A stretch of 64,000 bases of DNA from Streptomyces sp. V1I1 (GCF_030817355.1 NZ_JAUSZH010000001.1:7105001-7169000), one strand, 5' to 3'; shown: positions 38,440 to 47,677, counted from the first letter of the stretch. Notes: a model not told the origin generated them from the letters alone. Translations and numbers: made by a program.

Positions 38440-38855
38440 GCCTCCTGGCAGATCCGGGACTCGGGGCTGCCTGGCCGCCAGCGGCCATAGCTCTCGCCGA
38501 GGGCGCAGACGTCCGGCCCGACGGCCGGCAAGGGCCGCAGGGGCGGCAGGGCAGGCGGCTCAGCGGTCCGGGGCTTGGGCGGCGGGGATGTTGGCTGCTC
38601 GTTCGGCATGTGACGGGCGGCGGGAGCCGGCTCCGCTGGGGGAGCGGCGGTTTGGGCCAAGGGTGCAGTCAGGGGCGGGGGCGCCAGGACTTCGCGGGCC
38701 GGTCGCTGCACGATCTGCGGCGCCACAGCCTGTGCCGGGCGGCCGCTGTGGGACGGGGGTGCGGGCACGGGCTCCGGCTGCACGGCCACACAGCCGGACA
38801 CGGCCCAGACGGCCACCCCTGCCAGGACCTTCGCGGTGGTTTTTGGTCGGTGCAC
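38427..38855 (-). CDS. Proline-rich putative lipoprotein
   Basis: A 142-residue exported protein with a signal peptide ending in a lipobox-like VSGC (Cys about 22). A long Pro/Ala-rich region follows (about 25-110), then a short conserved-looking C-terminus with two cysteines (CALGESYGRWRPGSPESRIC, about 117-136). The extended proline-rich stem suggests a cell-wall spacer with a small disulfide-bonded head. The start is GTG at 38855. No homolog was recognised. Confidence 0.68.
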   Translation of the reverse strand: MHRPKTTAKVLAGVAVWAVSGCVAVQPEPVPAPPSHSGRPAQAVAPQIVQRPAREVLAPPPLTAPLAQTAAPPAEPAPAARHMPNEQPTSPPPKPRTAEPPALPPLRPLPAVGPDVCALGESYGRWRPGSPESRICQEAYGS

Positions 38856-38972
38856 CCTCGCAACTCTGCTGTGCGCGGGGCACGTTCACAGTCTTACAGG
38901 CACACAATGGCCCGCACGGGTGACGCTGGTCTGCCCCCGTCAACCCTCGGTCAGCCTCCCGCCAACTCCCGG

Positions 38973-39488
38973 TCAGTCGCCCGTCGCGCCGTCGATCCGT
39001 TCACGGATCAGATCCGCGTGGCCGTTGTGGCGCGCGTACTCCTCGATCATGTGCGTCATGATCCACCGCAGGTTGTAGCTCTCCCCGGTGCGGCGGGACT
39101 TCGCCTTGCCCACATCGTCGAGTCCATGGGCGGCGGCCAGCTCCCGCGCACGTGCGATCTCGGCCTGCCAGGCGGCATACGCCTCGGCATAGGTGTCCTG
39201 CTCGGTGAAGTGGAAGTCGCCGTCATGGTCGCCTTCGCTGTAATAGAGCGGATCGAGGCCCTCCCCGGCGAGTATGTTGCGGAACCACGCCCGCTCGACC
39301 TCCGCCATATGCCGTACGAGTCCGAGCAGCGAGAGCTCGGAGGGCGGCGCGGACAGCTCCTTCAGCCGGCTGTCGTCCAGGCCAGCACACTTCATTTCCA
39401 GCGTCTCGCGATGGTATTCCAGCCAGCCGTCGAGCATCTCGCGCTCGCCCGCGGTGGTGGATGGTTCGGTCCGTTCAGGTGTCGTCAT
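38973..39488 (-). CDS. DinB-superfamily (DUF664) protein
   Basis: A 171-residue four-helix-bundle protein of the DinB/YfiT superfamily, DUF664 branch. Metal-binding His positions are suggested by LGLVRHMAEVER (about 55-66) and WIMTHMIEEYARHNGHADL (about 143-161). Many actinobacterial members are thiol-dependent (mycothiol) transferases. The ATG at 39488 is preferred because AGGATGATC lies upstream; an ATG three codons earlier is too close to it. It is in tandem with the tetR gene but 40 bases apart. Confidence 0.85.
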   Translation of the reverse strand: MTTPERTEPSTTAGEREMLDGWLEYHRETLEMKCAGLDDSRLKELSAPPSELSLLGLVRHMAEVERAWFRNILAGEGLDPLYYSEGDHDGDFHFTEQDTYAEAYAAWQAEIARARELAAAHGLDDVGKAKSRRTGESYNLRWIMTHMIEEYARHNGHADLIRERIDGATGD

Positions 39489-39528
39489 GGCGATCATCCT
39501 GAGGTACGCGCCCCCGTGCCGCCAGGGC

Positions 39529-40122
39529 TTATTCGCCGAGCATTCCGCGCAGCAGCTCGGCGAATCCGGTACGCAGCTCTGCCACGTCGGGGAGGGCGGA
39601 GTGGTACGACCCCACCGCGCAGGAGAACATCAGCCCCTCGCACCAGGCCACCAACGACAGGGCGTGGCGCTCCGGTTCGGGCGAACCTGCCGCCGCCATG
39701 AGGGCGTTGAGCGGGGCGCGGAACTGGCTGCCCGTCGCGTCGTAGAACTCCCGCAGCTCGGGCCTTCGCGTCGCCTCCAGCGCCAGCTCGTAGCGGGAGA
39801 CGAGCAGTTCGCGGTGGCGGGTCAGATAGCGGTGCAGGGCCGACGCGAGCGCGTCGACAAGGCCCCTGGTGCCGCCGTCTGGCACGGGCATCTCGTCGGG
39901 GGTCAGGACGGCCGCCTCGCGCTCCGCCAGCCGCCGTACGGCCGCCTCCAGCAGCGCCTGCCGGGTGCGCGCGTAATTGGACGTCGAGCCCTGGGGGAGT
40001 CCGGCCGCCTCGTCCACGGCGCGGTGGGTGAGCCCGCGCATCCCGCGCTCGGAGAGCAGCCTCAGCGCGGCGTCGGCGATCAGTTCGGCACGGGCAGTGC
40101 TCGTGGTGGTGGGTGCGGCCAT
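39529..40122 (-). CDS. TetR-family repressor
   Basis: A 197-residue regulator. The DNA-binding helix-turn-helix is at about 29-55 (LTHRAVDEAAGLPQGSTSNY), and the rest is the ligand-binding dimer domain. It is divergent from the monooxygenase operon, and two near-identical 14-bp palindromes lie in the shared promoter region. It most likely represses both itself and the monooxygenase/oxidoreductase genes until an aromatic or similar ligand binds. ATG at 40122. Confidence 0.92.
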   Translation of the reverse strand: MAAPTTTSTARAELIADAALRLLSERGMRGLTHRAVDEAAGLPQGSTSNYARTRQALLEAAVRRLAEREAAVLTPDEMPVPDGGTRGLVDALASALHRYLTRHRELLVSRYELALEATRRPELREFYDATGSQFRAPLNALMAAAGSPEPERHALSLVAWCEGLMFSCAVGSYHSALPDVAELRTGFAELLRGMLGE

Positions 40123-40142
40123 GCGAACAATCTACCGTCGGA

Positions 40143-40182
40143 ACTACAGCTGTAGTACGGTGAGTTTCACTACAGGTGTAGT
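40143..40182. promoter_or_regulatory. Twin TetR operators
   Basis: ACTACAGCTGTAGT (40143-40156, a perfect palindrome) and ACTACAGGTGTAGT (40169-40182, one central mismatch) are spaced 26 bp centre to centre between divergent tetR and monooxygenase genes. Confidence 0.85.
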
Positions 40183-40228
40183 GGGCGGGCCGGCGAACCG
40201 ACACCAAGGAGCCAACCGAGGAGGAGCC

Positions 40229-41473
40229 ATGCCCAAGCCCCGAGCCGTCGTCATCGGCAGCGGAATCGGCGGACTGACCGCCGCCGTGGCCCTGCACCAG
40301 AGCGGCTGGCAGGTCACCGTCCTGGAGCGCGCCGAATCGCTGGAACCGGTCGGCGCCGGGATCGCCCTCGCCCCCAACGCCCAGCGCGCACTCGACGTCA
40401 TCGGCCTTGGCGACGACATTCGCGAGCTGGCCGCCTGGCAGGGCGACGGCGGCATGCGCAATCCCGGCGGCCGCTGGCTCTCCCGTACGAACAGCGCCGC
40501 CGCGGCCGAACGATTCGGCGGACCCCTCGTGCTGGTCCACCGCGCCACCCTGATCGACCGCATCGCGTCCCGGCTGCCCGCCGGCGCAGTGCGCACCGGC
40601 AGTCCCGCGCAGCTCTCCGACCCCGGTGTCACGGGTGGCCGCCCGGCCCGCGTGACCACCCCCGAGGGGGAGATCGAGGCCGACCTCGTCATCGGTGCGG
40701 ACGGCATCAACTCGGGTGTGCGCCGCGCCCTCTTCCCGGACCACCCCGGCCCCGCCTACTCCGGATTCACCACCTGGCGCGTCGTCGTCCCCGCGCCCGA
40801 CCGTCCCTTCGAGCCGCACGAGACCTGGGGCCCCGGCACGCTGTGGGGCACCCAGCCGCTCAAGGACGGCCGGATCTACGCGTACGCAGCCGCAGTCGCT
40901 CCCGCCGGAGCCCGCGCCGCCGACGACGAGAAGGCCGAACTGCTGCGCCGCTTCGGCGGCTGGCACGATCCCATCCCCGGGATCATCGCCGCCGCCGAAC
41001 CCGGCCAGGTGCTGCGCAACGACGTCCACCACCTCATCGACCCGCTGCCGTCCTTCCACCGCGGCCGGACCGTGCTGATCGGCGACGCGGCCCACGCCAT
41101 GGCGCCCACCCTCGGCCAGGGCGGCAACCAGGCCATCGAGGACGGCATCGTGCTCGCCCACCACGCGGCCCCCGGCGGCGACCTGGGCGCGGGCCTCGCC
41201 GCGTACACGGCGCTGCGCCTGCCGCGCACCATGGGCATCGTCCGCAAGGCCGCGAAAATCGCCCGGCTGATGTCCCTGACCAGCACTCCGGCCGTCGTGG
41301 TGCGCGACACCCTGATCTCCGTCGTCTCCCGGCTCGGACCCGGCCTCGTTCTGCGGACCTTCGACGGCATAGCCGACTGGCGGCCGCCGCAGCGCACGTA
41401 TGCTGCCGGTGCACAGGACGTACGCGACGTACACGACGGACAACCGGCACAGCGCCAAGGGAGGCCCCTGTGA
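40229..41473 (+). CDS. FAD-dependent monooxygenase
   Basis: A 414-residue flavoprotein hydroxylase of the aromatic monooxygenase (PHBH-like) family. The FAD dinucleotide motif GSGIGGLTAA (10-19), the middle DG motif (LVIGADGINSGVR, about 152-164) and the GD motif (VLIGDAAHAMAPTLGQGGNQ, about 282-301) are all present. GGAGGAG precedes the ATG. The gene is in an operon with the oxidoreductase, whose GTG overlaps its stop, and is probably repressed by the divergent TetR. Confidence 0.93.
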   Translation: MPKPRAVVIGSGIGGLTAAVALHQSGWQVTVLERAESLEPVGAGIALAPNAQRALDVIGLGDDIRELAAWQGDGGMRNPGGRWLSRTNSAAAAERFGGPLVLVHRATLIDRIASRLPAGAVRTGSPAQLSDPGVTGGRPARVTTPEGEIEADLVIGADGINSGVRRALFPDHPGPAYSGFTTWRVVVPAPDRPFEPHETWGPGTLWGTQPLKDGRIYAYAAAVAPAGARAADDEKAELLRRFGGWHDPIPGIIAAAEPGQVLRNDVHHLIDPLPSFHRGRTVLIGDAAHAMAPTLGQGGNQAIEDGIVLAHHAAPGGDLGAGLAAYTALRLPRTMGIVRKAAKIARLMSLTSTPAVVVRDTLISVVSRLGPGLVLRTFDGIADWRPPQRTYAAGAQDVRDVHDGQPAQRQGRPL

Positions 41474-42375
41474 AGGTCGGCTGCATCGGGCTCGGAGACA
41501 TCGCGCAGAAGGCCTATCTGCCCGTGCTCACCACCCTGCCCGGGGTCGAACTGCATCTGCAGACCCGCACTCCCGCCACGCTGGCGCGGATCGCCGAGAG
41601 CCATCACATCCCCGCCGAACGGCGCCACACCGGCCTCGACTCACTGCTCGCCCAGGACCTGGACGCCGCCTTTGTGCACGCCCCGACGTCCGTGCACGCC
41701 GAGATCCTCACCCGGCTGCTCGAAGCGGGTGTGGCGACGTACGTCGACAAGCCGCTCGCGTACGAACTGGCCGACTCGGAGCGGTTGGTGAGCCTCGCCG
41801 AGGAGCGCGGCACCAGCCTCGCCGTCGGCTTCAACCGCCGCCTCGCGCCCGGCTACGCCCAGTGCATCGAGCACCCGCGCGAGCTGATCCTGATGCAGAA
41901 GAACCGCGTGGGCCTCGCCGAGGACCCGCGCACCCTCGTCCTCGACGACTTCATCCACGTCGTCGACACCCTGCGCTTCCTCGTCCCCGGACCGGTCGAC
42001 CACACCGACGTACGGGCCCGGATCGTCGACGGCCTGATGCACCACGTCGTGCTGCAGCTGTCCGGCGACGGCTTCACCGCGATCGGCACGATGAACCGGA
42101 TGAGCGGCTCCACCGAGGAGATCCTCGAAGTATCGGGCCAGGACACCAAGCGCGAGGTCCGCAATCTCGCGGAGATCGTGGACCACAAGGGACAGCCGAG
42201 CCTTCGGCGGCGCGGCGACTGGGTGCCGGTCGCCCGCCAGCGCGGCATCGAGCAGTCGGTGCTGACCTTCCTCGACGCCGTACGCGCCGGAAAGTTCCTC
42301 AGCGCGCAGGACGCCCTGCGGACTCATGAGCTGTGTGAACGGGTGGTTCGGCGAGCCCTGGAGCAGGCCGCCTGA
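41470..42375 (+). CDS. Gfo/Idh/MocA family oxidoreductase
   Basis: A 301-residue NAD(P)-dependent oxidoreductase. The N-terminal Rossmann motif (VGCIGLGDIAQKAYLPVL, 3-20) and the EKP-type motif (here YVDKPLA, about 96-102, with Asp for Glu) are visible. GTG at 41470 overlaps the monooxygenase stop. The pairing suggests a short detoxification or catabolic pathway. The last 77 bases overlap the lnt gene on the opposite strand. Confidence 0.9.
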   Translation: MKVGCIGLGDIAQKAYLPVLTTLPGVELHLQTRTPATLARIAESHHIPAERRHTGLDSLLAQDLDAAFVHAPTSVHAEILTRLLEAGVATYVDKPLAYELADSERLVSLAEERGTSLAVGFNRRLAPGYAQCIEHPRELILMQKNRVGLAEDPRTLVLDDFIHVVDTLRFLVPGPVDHTDVRARIVDGLMHHVVLQLSGDGFTAIGTMNRMSGSTEEILEVSGQDTKREVRNLAEIVDHKGQPSLRRRGDWVPVARQRGIEQSVLTFLDAVRAGKFLSAQDALRTHELCERVVRRALEQAA

Positions 42376-43966
42376 GGGACCGGGCACCCTCGGTCGCGCA
42401 GAGCGCGGCGAGGACGGCGAGCGCGCCGTAGACCGGCCAGTCGCCGAACCTGACATACAGGGTCGTGCCGCGGGCGAGCGGGATGTCGTAGACCGCCGCG
42501 GTGCTGCTGTCCGTGCCCAGCAGGCCGCCGACCCGCTCGCCGTCCGGCCCGTACACCGCGCTGACGCCGGTGAGCGTGGCATGCACCATTGGCCGCCCGC
42601 TCTCGGCAGCCCGCAGCGCCGCCAGCGAGGCGTGCTGCTCCGGCGCCCAGCTCCCCTGGAACGACGAGGTCGCCGACTGGGCGATCAGCAGCTGCGCGCC
42701 GTCCCGGGTAAGCCGCCGGCTCATGTCGGGGAACGCCGACTCGAAGCAGACCAGCGGGCCCAGCCGCAGCCCGCCGTCGCCGGGCAGCACCATCACCACC
42801 GGGCGGCTGCCGCGCAGCCGGTCCTCGCCCGCGGCCTTGCCCACCGAGGTCGCCCAGCCGAGCACCGCGCGGGCCGGGACATACTCGCCGAAGGGGACCA
42901 GCCGCATCTTGTCGTAGCGGTCCCCGGTCGGGCCCTGCGGGCCCACGAGGACCGAGCTCTTGAAGATCCCGGCCGGGCCCGTGCCGCCCGCGCGCCGGGC
43001 GTCCACATTGACCAGCACCTCGGCCCCGACCGCGCGCGAGAGCACCGCGAGACGAGCGGCCAGATCGGGGCGCTCGCGCAGATCCGCGCCGACACTGCTC
43101 TCGCCCCAGACCACCAGATCGAGGTCCTGCCCGGCCAGTTCGCGGGTCAGCTCCTCGCTGCGGGCAAAGCGGCGCTCGACGCTCTGTATGCCGTTTACGA
43201 CTCCCGGCTGGACGACCGCAATTCGCGCCCGCCCCGACTGCACTGGCTGCGGAACCCACATCCAGACCGCTGTGGTGGTGAGCGCACATATGAGGCCGCC
43301 ACCTACCGCGGCCGTACGGGCGTGCGGCACCGCTATCAGCACGGTGATCGCCGTGTTGATGGCCAGCACCAGCAGACTCACCAGCCACACACCACCCACC
43401 GAGGCGAGCCGCAGGGCGGGGGAGACCTCCCACTGGCTCGCCCCGAGCAGACCCCAAGGTCCGCCGAGGCCCTCCCAGGACCGGGCCAGTTCGATCATCA
43501 GCCAGCCGGAAGGGACGACCGCGAGGGCCGCGGCCGCGCGCGCCGGCGACGGGGTCCCGCCGAGGAGCGACCACACGAGCCACCCCCAGGGCCCCCACAT
43601 CAGCCCAAGGAGCGCGGCAACCACGACGAGGAACACATGCAGGCTCGGTATCAGCCAGTGGTGCACGGCGATCATGAAGCCGATGCCGCCCAGCCAGCCC
43701 TCGACCGCCGCACGGCGGCCCGTCGGCGCGGACCGCACAAGCAGCATCCACGGCACCAGCGCGGCATACGCGAACCACCACAGCGACGGCTCGGGAAAGG
43801 CGAGCGCGGGCAGCGCACCGGCAGCCACCGCGGCCGCGCCGCGCCACCGCGGGGACGACAGCGCCCGCCGCGCGAGCGGCTCCCTCTCGCGCCGCTCCCC
43901 ATGCTCCTGCTGCTCGTGCCCCTCCAGCCCCTCCCGCCGCTTCGGCCGGCCGACCGGAATCCGCAT
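42299..43966 (-). CDS. lnt: Apolipoprotein N-acyltransferase
   Basis: A 555-residue membrane enzyme adding the third acyl chain to lipoproteins. About eight N-terminal hydrophobic segments precede a nitrilase-like domain (about 240-500) with the catalytic Glu (VVWGESSVG), Lys (YDKMRLVPFGEYVPA) and Cys (LVCFESAFPD). The His in the GSWAPEQHASLA segment is also kept. GAGGAGGCG precedes the ATG at 43966. The residue-rich N-terminal tail (RREGLEGHEQQEHGERRERE) is not usual for the family. It overlaps the upstream oxidoreductase gene antisense by 77 bases. Confidence 0.93.
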   Translation of the reverse strand: MRIPVGRPKRREGLEGHEQQEHGERREREPLARRALSSPRWRGAAAVAAGALPALAFPEPSLWWFAYAALVPWMLLVRSAPTGRRAAVEGWLGGIGFMIAVHHWLIPSLHVFLVVVAALLGLMWGPWGWLVWSLLGGTPSPARAAAALAVVPSGWLMIELARSWEGLGGPWGLLGASQWEVSPALRLASVGGVWLVSLLVLAINTAITVLIAVPHARTAAVGGGLICALTTTAVWMWVPQPVQSGRARIAVVQPGVVNGIQSVERRFARSEELTRELAGQDLDLVVWGESSVGADLRERPDLAARLAVLSRAVGAEVLVNVDARRAGGTGPAGIFKSSVLVGPQGPTGDRYDKMRLVPFGEYVPARAVLGWATSVGKAAGEDRLRGSRPVVMVLPGDGGLRLGPLVCFESAFPDMSRRLTRDGAQLLIAQSATSSFQGSWAPEQHASLAALRAAESGRPMVHATLTGVSAVYGPDGERVGGLLGTDSSTAAVYDIPLARGTTLYVRFGDWPVYGALAVLAALCATEGARSLRRPAPGLAEPPVHTAHESAGRPAR

Positions 43967-44060
43967 GCCGCGCCTCCTCGTGCTGCCTCGAAGGGCCCGC
44001 GAGCACTGTTCCCCTCCAGTGTGCGCGAGCGGGACCTGCACCGACAGGGCGCCCTGGGCG

Positions 44061-44519
44061 TCAGCCGCCGTCCGGCGCCCCCGCGGCTCGCCGCCACTTC
44101 TCGTGGATCACCACGGTCCGCAGCCGCCAGCCCGCGTCCGTACGCAGCAGACTGAACGCGTACCGGCCGCCGGAGAAGAAGTCGTCCCCCGACTCGAGAC
44201 GCATCGGGTTCACATAGTCGGCCTGCACCTCCGCACGGTCGCCCGGATAGCCGCCCAGGTCCTGAATGTGCAGCCGCCGGTTGACGATGAGGTGCTGTCG
44301 CACCGGGAAGAGCCGCAGCGTCTGAGCCAGCCAGTCGGCGACTTCGGCGGCCGGGCCCTCGATCCCTCCCGAGCTGCGGTAGTCGGCGCGCCCCTCCCGC
44401 GCGAACAGCGCCCGGTAGGCGCTCCAGTCGGCATCGTCCACGGCCACCGCGTAACTGGTGACCAATTCGTCGATGGACAGCCGGTCCATCACGGTCGCGA
44501 GATCTACGCGCTGCGTCAT
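44061..44519 (-). CDS. SnoaL-like (NTF2-fold) protein
   Basis: A 152-residue protein with the cone-shaped NTF2/SnoaL fold: N-terminal helices (ATVMDRLSIDELVTSYAVAV), DDADWSAYRALFA, and strands ending FSLLRTDAGWRLRTVVIHEKW. Family members are small-molecule isomerases, cyclases or dehydratases; the substrate cannot be inferred. ATG at 44519 (MTQRVDLATVMDRL), without an obvious ribosome site. It lies between lnt and the aldo-keto reductase, all on the minus strand. Confidence 0.83.
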   Translation of the reverse strand: MTQRVDLATVMDRLSIDELVTSYAVAVDDADWSAYRALFAREGRADYRSSGGIEGPAAEVADWLAQTLRLFPVRQHLIVNRRLHIQDLGGYPGDRAEVQADYVNPMRLESGDDFFSGGRYAFSLLRTDAGWRLRTVVIHEKWRRAAGAPDGG

Positions 44520-44581
44520 CGGGTCAGTTTCGGGCAGTGAGCGCCCGACGCCAAGGGCTGTGCACGCCAGTCACCCGCTCT

Positions 44582-45577
44582 TCACCCGCTCTTGGTCAGC
44601 AAACGGTCGATCTCCGTCAGTTCGGCGTCCGAGAACCCGGGCGCGTCGAGCGCCCCCAGATTCTGTTCCAGCTGACGGACGCTGCTCGCGCCGACGAGTA
44701 CGGAGGTGACGCGGCTGTCCCGCAGCAGCCACGCAAGCGCCATCTGCGCGAGCGTCTGGCCGCGCTCCCGGGCCAGCGCGTCCAGGGCCCGTAGCAGTTC
44801 TCGCCGCTCGTCGGTCAGGACGTCGCGCGTCAGATAGCGTCCGGCCGCCATCCGCGAGTTGGCAGGAACCCCGGTGAGGTAGCGGTCCGTCAACTGCCCC
44901 TGCGCGAGCGGCGAGAAGGCGACGAGACCCGCTCCCGCGGCCTCGGAGGCCGCCAGCAGTCCGTCCTCGATCCCGCGATCGAGCAGCGAGTACGGATGCT
45001 GATTGACCAGCAGGGGAGTGCCGAGCTCCGTCAGGATCGCGGCGGCCTGCCCGGTCCGGGCCGGGCTGTAGTTCGAGAGACCGGCGTACAGCGCCTTTCC
45101 CTGGCGTACGGCGGTCTCGAGCGCGCCCATCGTCTCTTCGAGCGGAGTGTCGGGGTCCGGCCGGTGCGAGTAGAAGACATCGACGTACTCCACGCCGAGC
45201 CGGCGCAGCGACTGGTCGAGGCTCGCCAGCAGATGCTTGCGCGAACCCCACTCGCCGTACGGCCCCGCCCACATCTCGTTGCCGGCCTTCGTGGCGATGA
45301 ACAGCTCGTCGCGGTACGGGCGGAAGTCGGCCCGGAAGTGCACGCCGAAGTTCGCCTCGGCCGTGCCGAAGGGCGTGCCGTAGTTGTTCGCCAGGTCGAA
45401 GTGCGTCACACCGAGGTCGAACGCCCGGCGCAGCACGGCCCGTTGGGTCTCCAGAGGACTCGTGTCACCGAAGTTGTGCCACAGACCCAGGGAGATCTCC
45501 GGCAGCCGGACCCCGCTGTTGCCGCAGCGGCGGTAGCGCATGCCGGCGTACCGGCCCTCATCGGCGACGTACGTCAT
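44582..45577 (-). CDS. Aldo/keto reductase
   Basis: A 331-residue NADPH-dependent TIM-barrel reductase. The catalytic Asp/Tyr are in GVTHFDLANNYGTPFG (about 60-75), Lys in ELFIATKAG and His in VDVFYSHRPDPDTPLEET. The closest remembered relatives are L-glyceraldehyde-3-phosphate reductases (YghZ type). CGGAGGAGAG precedes the ATG at 45577 (MTYVADEGRYAG). It is divergent from the flavin reductase with 82 bases between. Confidence 0.92.
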   Translation of the reverse strand: MTYVADEGRYAGMRYRRCGNSGVRLPEISLGLWHNFGDTSPLETQRAVLRRAFDLGVTHFDLANNYGTPFGTAEANFGVHFRADFRPYRDELFIATKAGNEMWAGPYGEWGSRKHLLASLDQSLRRLGVEYVDVFYSHRPDPDTPLEETMGALETAVRQGKALYAGLSNYSPARTGQAAAILTELGTPLLVNQHPYSLLDRGIEDGLLAASEAAGAGLVAFSPLAQGQLTDRYLTGVPANSRMAAGRYLTRDVLTDERRELLRALDALARERGQTLAQMALAWLLRDSRVTSVLVGASSVRQLEQNLGALDAPGFSDAELTEIDRLLTKSG

Positions 45578-45659
45578 CTGCCCAGCTCTCCTCCGCCGTG
45601 GACGGGCCCGCCGGAGCGCGAACCCGCTGACCTTGCGTGTCACCCGCCATACTGCCCCC

Positions 45660-46277
45660 ATGCGCATCGACTACGACCCCGCCCAGTGCGACCGCGACAC
45701 CTTCTACCGGCTGCTGACCGCCACCGTCGTCCCGAGGCCCATCGCCTGGGTCTCCACCACATCGGCCGACGGCACCGACAATCTCGCCCCGCACTCCTTC
45801 TTCACGGTCTCGTGCGTGTCGCCGCCGGTCGTGCAGTTCACCTCCGTCGGCCGCAAGGACTCGCTGCGGAACATCGAGGACACCGGCGCCTTCGTGGTCA
45901 ACTTTGCGCCGGAGGCGCTCTTCGAGCAGATCAACGCGACCGCCACCGATTTCCCGCGCGGCATCAGCGAGTTCGACGCGGTCGGCGTGGAGCGCGAGGC
46001 GAGCCTGCGTGTGAAACCGCCTCGCGTCGCGGCATCGCCGGTAGCCCTGGAGTGCGAACTGCACAGCACCGTACGGCTGGGCGACTCGACCGTCGTCTTC
46101 GGCCGGGTGGTGCATGCGGCGATCACCCCGGAGGTCATGGCTGACGGGCACCCCGAGGTGACGAAGCTGGCTCCGCTGACCCGGCTGGGCAAGGACGAAT
46201 GGGGCACGCTCGGCGACGTACGCGAGATCTCCCGTGTTCCGTACGCGCAGTGGCAAGGCGGCGGCGCGCCCCGCTGA
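45660..46277 (+). CDS. Flavin reductase family protein
   Basis: A 205-residue FMN-binding split-barrel protein. The family opening LLTATVVPRPIAWVSTTSADG (about 19-39, quoted in part) and APHSFFTVSCVSPPVVQFT are clear. It probably reduces or binds flavin for a partner oxygenase. The ATG at 45660 lies 6 bases after a CATACT -10-like hexamer, so the mRNA may be leaderless. The upstream open frame is not supported. It ends 3 bases from the convergent methyltransferase gene. Confidence 0.9.
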   Translation: MRIDYDPAQCDRDTFYRLLTATVVPRPIAWVSTTSADGTDNLAPHSFFTVSCVSPPVVQFTSVGRKDSLRNIEDTGAFVVNFAPEALFEQINATATDFPRGISEFDAVGVEREASLRVKPPRVAASPVALECELHSTVRLGDSTVVFGRVVHAAITPEVMADGHPEVTKLAPLTRLGKDEWGTLGDVREISRVPYAQWQGGGAPR

Positions 46278-46280
46278 CCG

Positions 46281-47456
46281 CTACTTCTTGACGGCCCGCA
46301 GGACCACGAACTTCGGGTCGGAGGCCACGACTTCGCAGTTGCCGAAGAGGCGGCGGAGCTTGACGTGGTACCCGAGGTGCCGGTTGCCGACCACCCACAG
46401 CTCGCCCCCGGACCGCAGCGCGCGACGCGCCCCGCCGAACATCCGGCGGGCTGTCGCGTCCGTCGTCGCCTGGTGCGAGTGGAACGGCGGGTTGTTCAGA
46501 ATCAGGTCGACCGAGTCGGCCGGCACCCCGGACAGTCCGTCGCCCACCAGGAATTCGGGATTCGCGTCCGAGTCGACGTTGTCGCGGTATGTGGCCTCGG
46601 CCGACGCCACCGCGGAGAACGACTCGTCGATGAACGTCACCGAGGCCTCCGGATTGGCCAGCGCGGCCGCCGTGCCGATCACGCCGTTGCCGCAGCCCAG
46701 ATCCACGACCCGCTCCGCGCCGCTGCGCTTCGGCAGATTGCGCAGGAAGAACCTGGTGCCGATGTCGAGCCGCTCGGCGCAGAAGATGCCCGCGTGATTG
46801 GTCACGGTCCGGCCGGCGAGCGCCCCGGCATCGGCGGGCAGCGCGTACCGCAGCGGCCAGGGCCCGGCGGTGCGGGCCAGCCCCGGGGCGGGCGTACAGA
46901 AGATCAGCCGTGCCTTCTTCACTGCCAGCGTGGTCCTGGTCGCACCGATGATCCGCTCGAACAGCTTCAGCGTGGAGGTGTGGATCTCGGTGACCATGCC
47001 GGTGCCGACGACGACGGTGTCCGCGTGCACGGCGGGCGCGAGGCGGTGCAGCTGGTCCTCCAGCAGCGCGAGGCTCTTGGGCACCCGGACCAGCAGTACG
47101 TCGATGCGCTCCGGCGGCATGTCCCTGACCGACAGCAGCCGCACCGCGTCCGCGTCGACGCCATTGCGCGCCAGATTCGCGCGGGTCGCCTGCTGGCCGA
47201 GGAAGGAGTCGGTGATCTGTACGGGGCTGTGCTCGGCGAGCGAGGTGGCAAGGGCGCCCCACCGGTCGCCGACGACGACCACGGTGCCGGAGAGATCCGT
47301 GGGCCCGGCGTCCTCGATCCCCTTGAGCGGCTCGTCCCCCTTGAGCTGCCTGAGGAGGTACTCATCGGCGGCGTCCCAGGCGCGGAGCGGGTCGCTGGGG
47401 TCGTCGGGGAAGCGGGCGAGGTCGAACCCGCCCCATGACGTCGTCAAACGGTTCAT
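46281..47456 (-). CDS. RlmG/RsmC-like rRNA guanine-N2 methyltransferase
   Basis: A 391-residue protein with an N-terminal degenerate methyltransferase-like domain and a C-terminal catalytic class I domain. The SAM motif VVDLGCGNGVIG is at about 245-256, and the target-base motif ILNNPPFHSH at about 320-329. The two-domain architecture and size match RlmG (23S rRNA G1835 N2 methylation); RsmC-type 16S specificity is an alternative. ATG at 47456 (MNRLTTSWGGFD). Confidence 0.88.
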   Translation of the reverse strand: MNRLTTSWGGFDLARFPDDPSDPLRAWDAADEYLLRQLKGDEPLKGIEDAGPTDLSGTVVVVGDRWGALATSLAEHSPVQITDSFLGQQATRANLARNGVDADAVRLLSVRDMPPERIDVLLVRVPKSLALLEDQLHRLAPAVHADTVVVGTGMVTEIHTSTLKLFERIIGATRTTLAVKKARLIFCTPAPGLARTAGPWPLRYALPADAGALAGRTVTNHAGIFCAERLDIGTRFFLRNLPKRSGAERVVDLGCGNGVIGTAAALANPEASVTFIDESFSAVASAEATYRDNVDSDANPEFLVGDGLSGVPADSVDLILNNPPFHSHQATTDATARRMFGGARRALRSGGELWVVGNRHLGYHVKLRRLFGNCEVVASDPKFVVLRAVKK

Positions 47457-47503
47457 TGTGCACTCAGGCTAGCCGAGCGCTCCGCGGGGCGGTCGGCCCG
47501 CGC

Positions 47504-47677
47504 TCACGCCGCTCGCTCGACGGCCTCGAGCGTCGCCGCGGCCCACTCCAACACCAGCGCCTCGTACTCCGGCCGCCGGTCGTCGGGCAGTTCGCCGTCC
47601 GCCCAGAGCTCACGGATCCGGACATTCAGCTCGGCGGCGGACAGTGCAGTTTCTGACTCGCGGGGAAACGGCGACAT
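47504..47677 (-). CDS. Small conserved-looking protein (57 residues)
   Basis: A 57-residue ORF on the minus strand (MSPFPRESETALSAAELNVR at its start) fills the gap between the methyltransferase and uppP genes. It is acidic, helical in appearance (NVRIRELWADGELPDD, then EALVLEWAAATLEAVERAA) and has typical GC3-rich codon use. It is shorter than the usual calling limit. No function is recognised. Confidence 0.6.
   Translation of the reverse strand: MSPFPRESETALSAAELNVRIRELWADGELPDDRRPEYEALVLEWAAATLEAVERAA

Noticed and set aside
42326..44155. A 609-residue + strand frame across lnt
   Set aside because: Antisense shadow; lnt has all catalytic motifs and a proper ribosome site.
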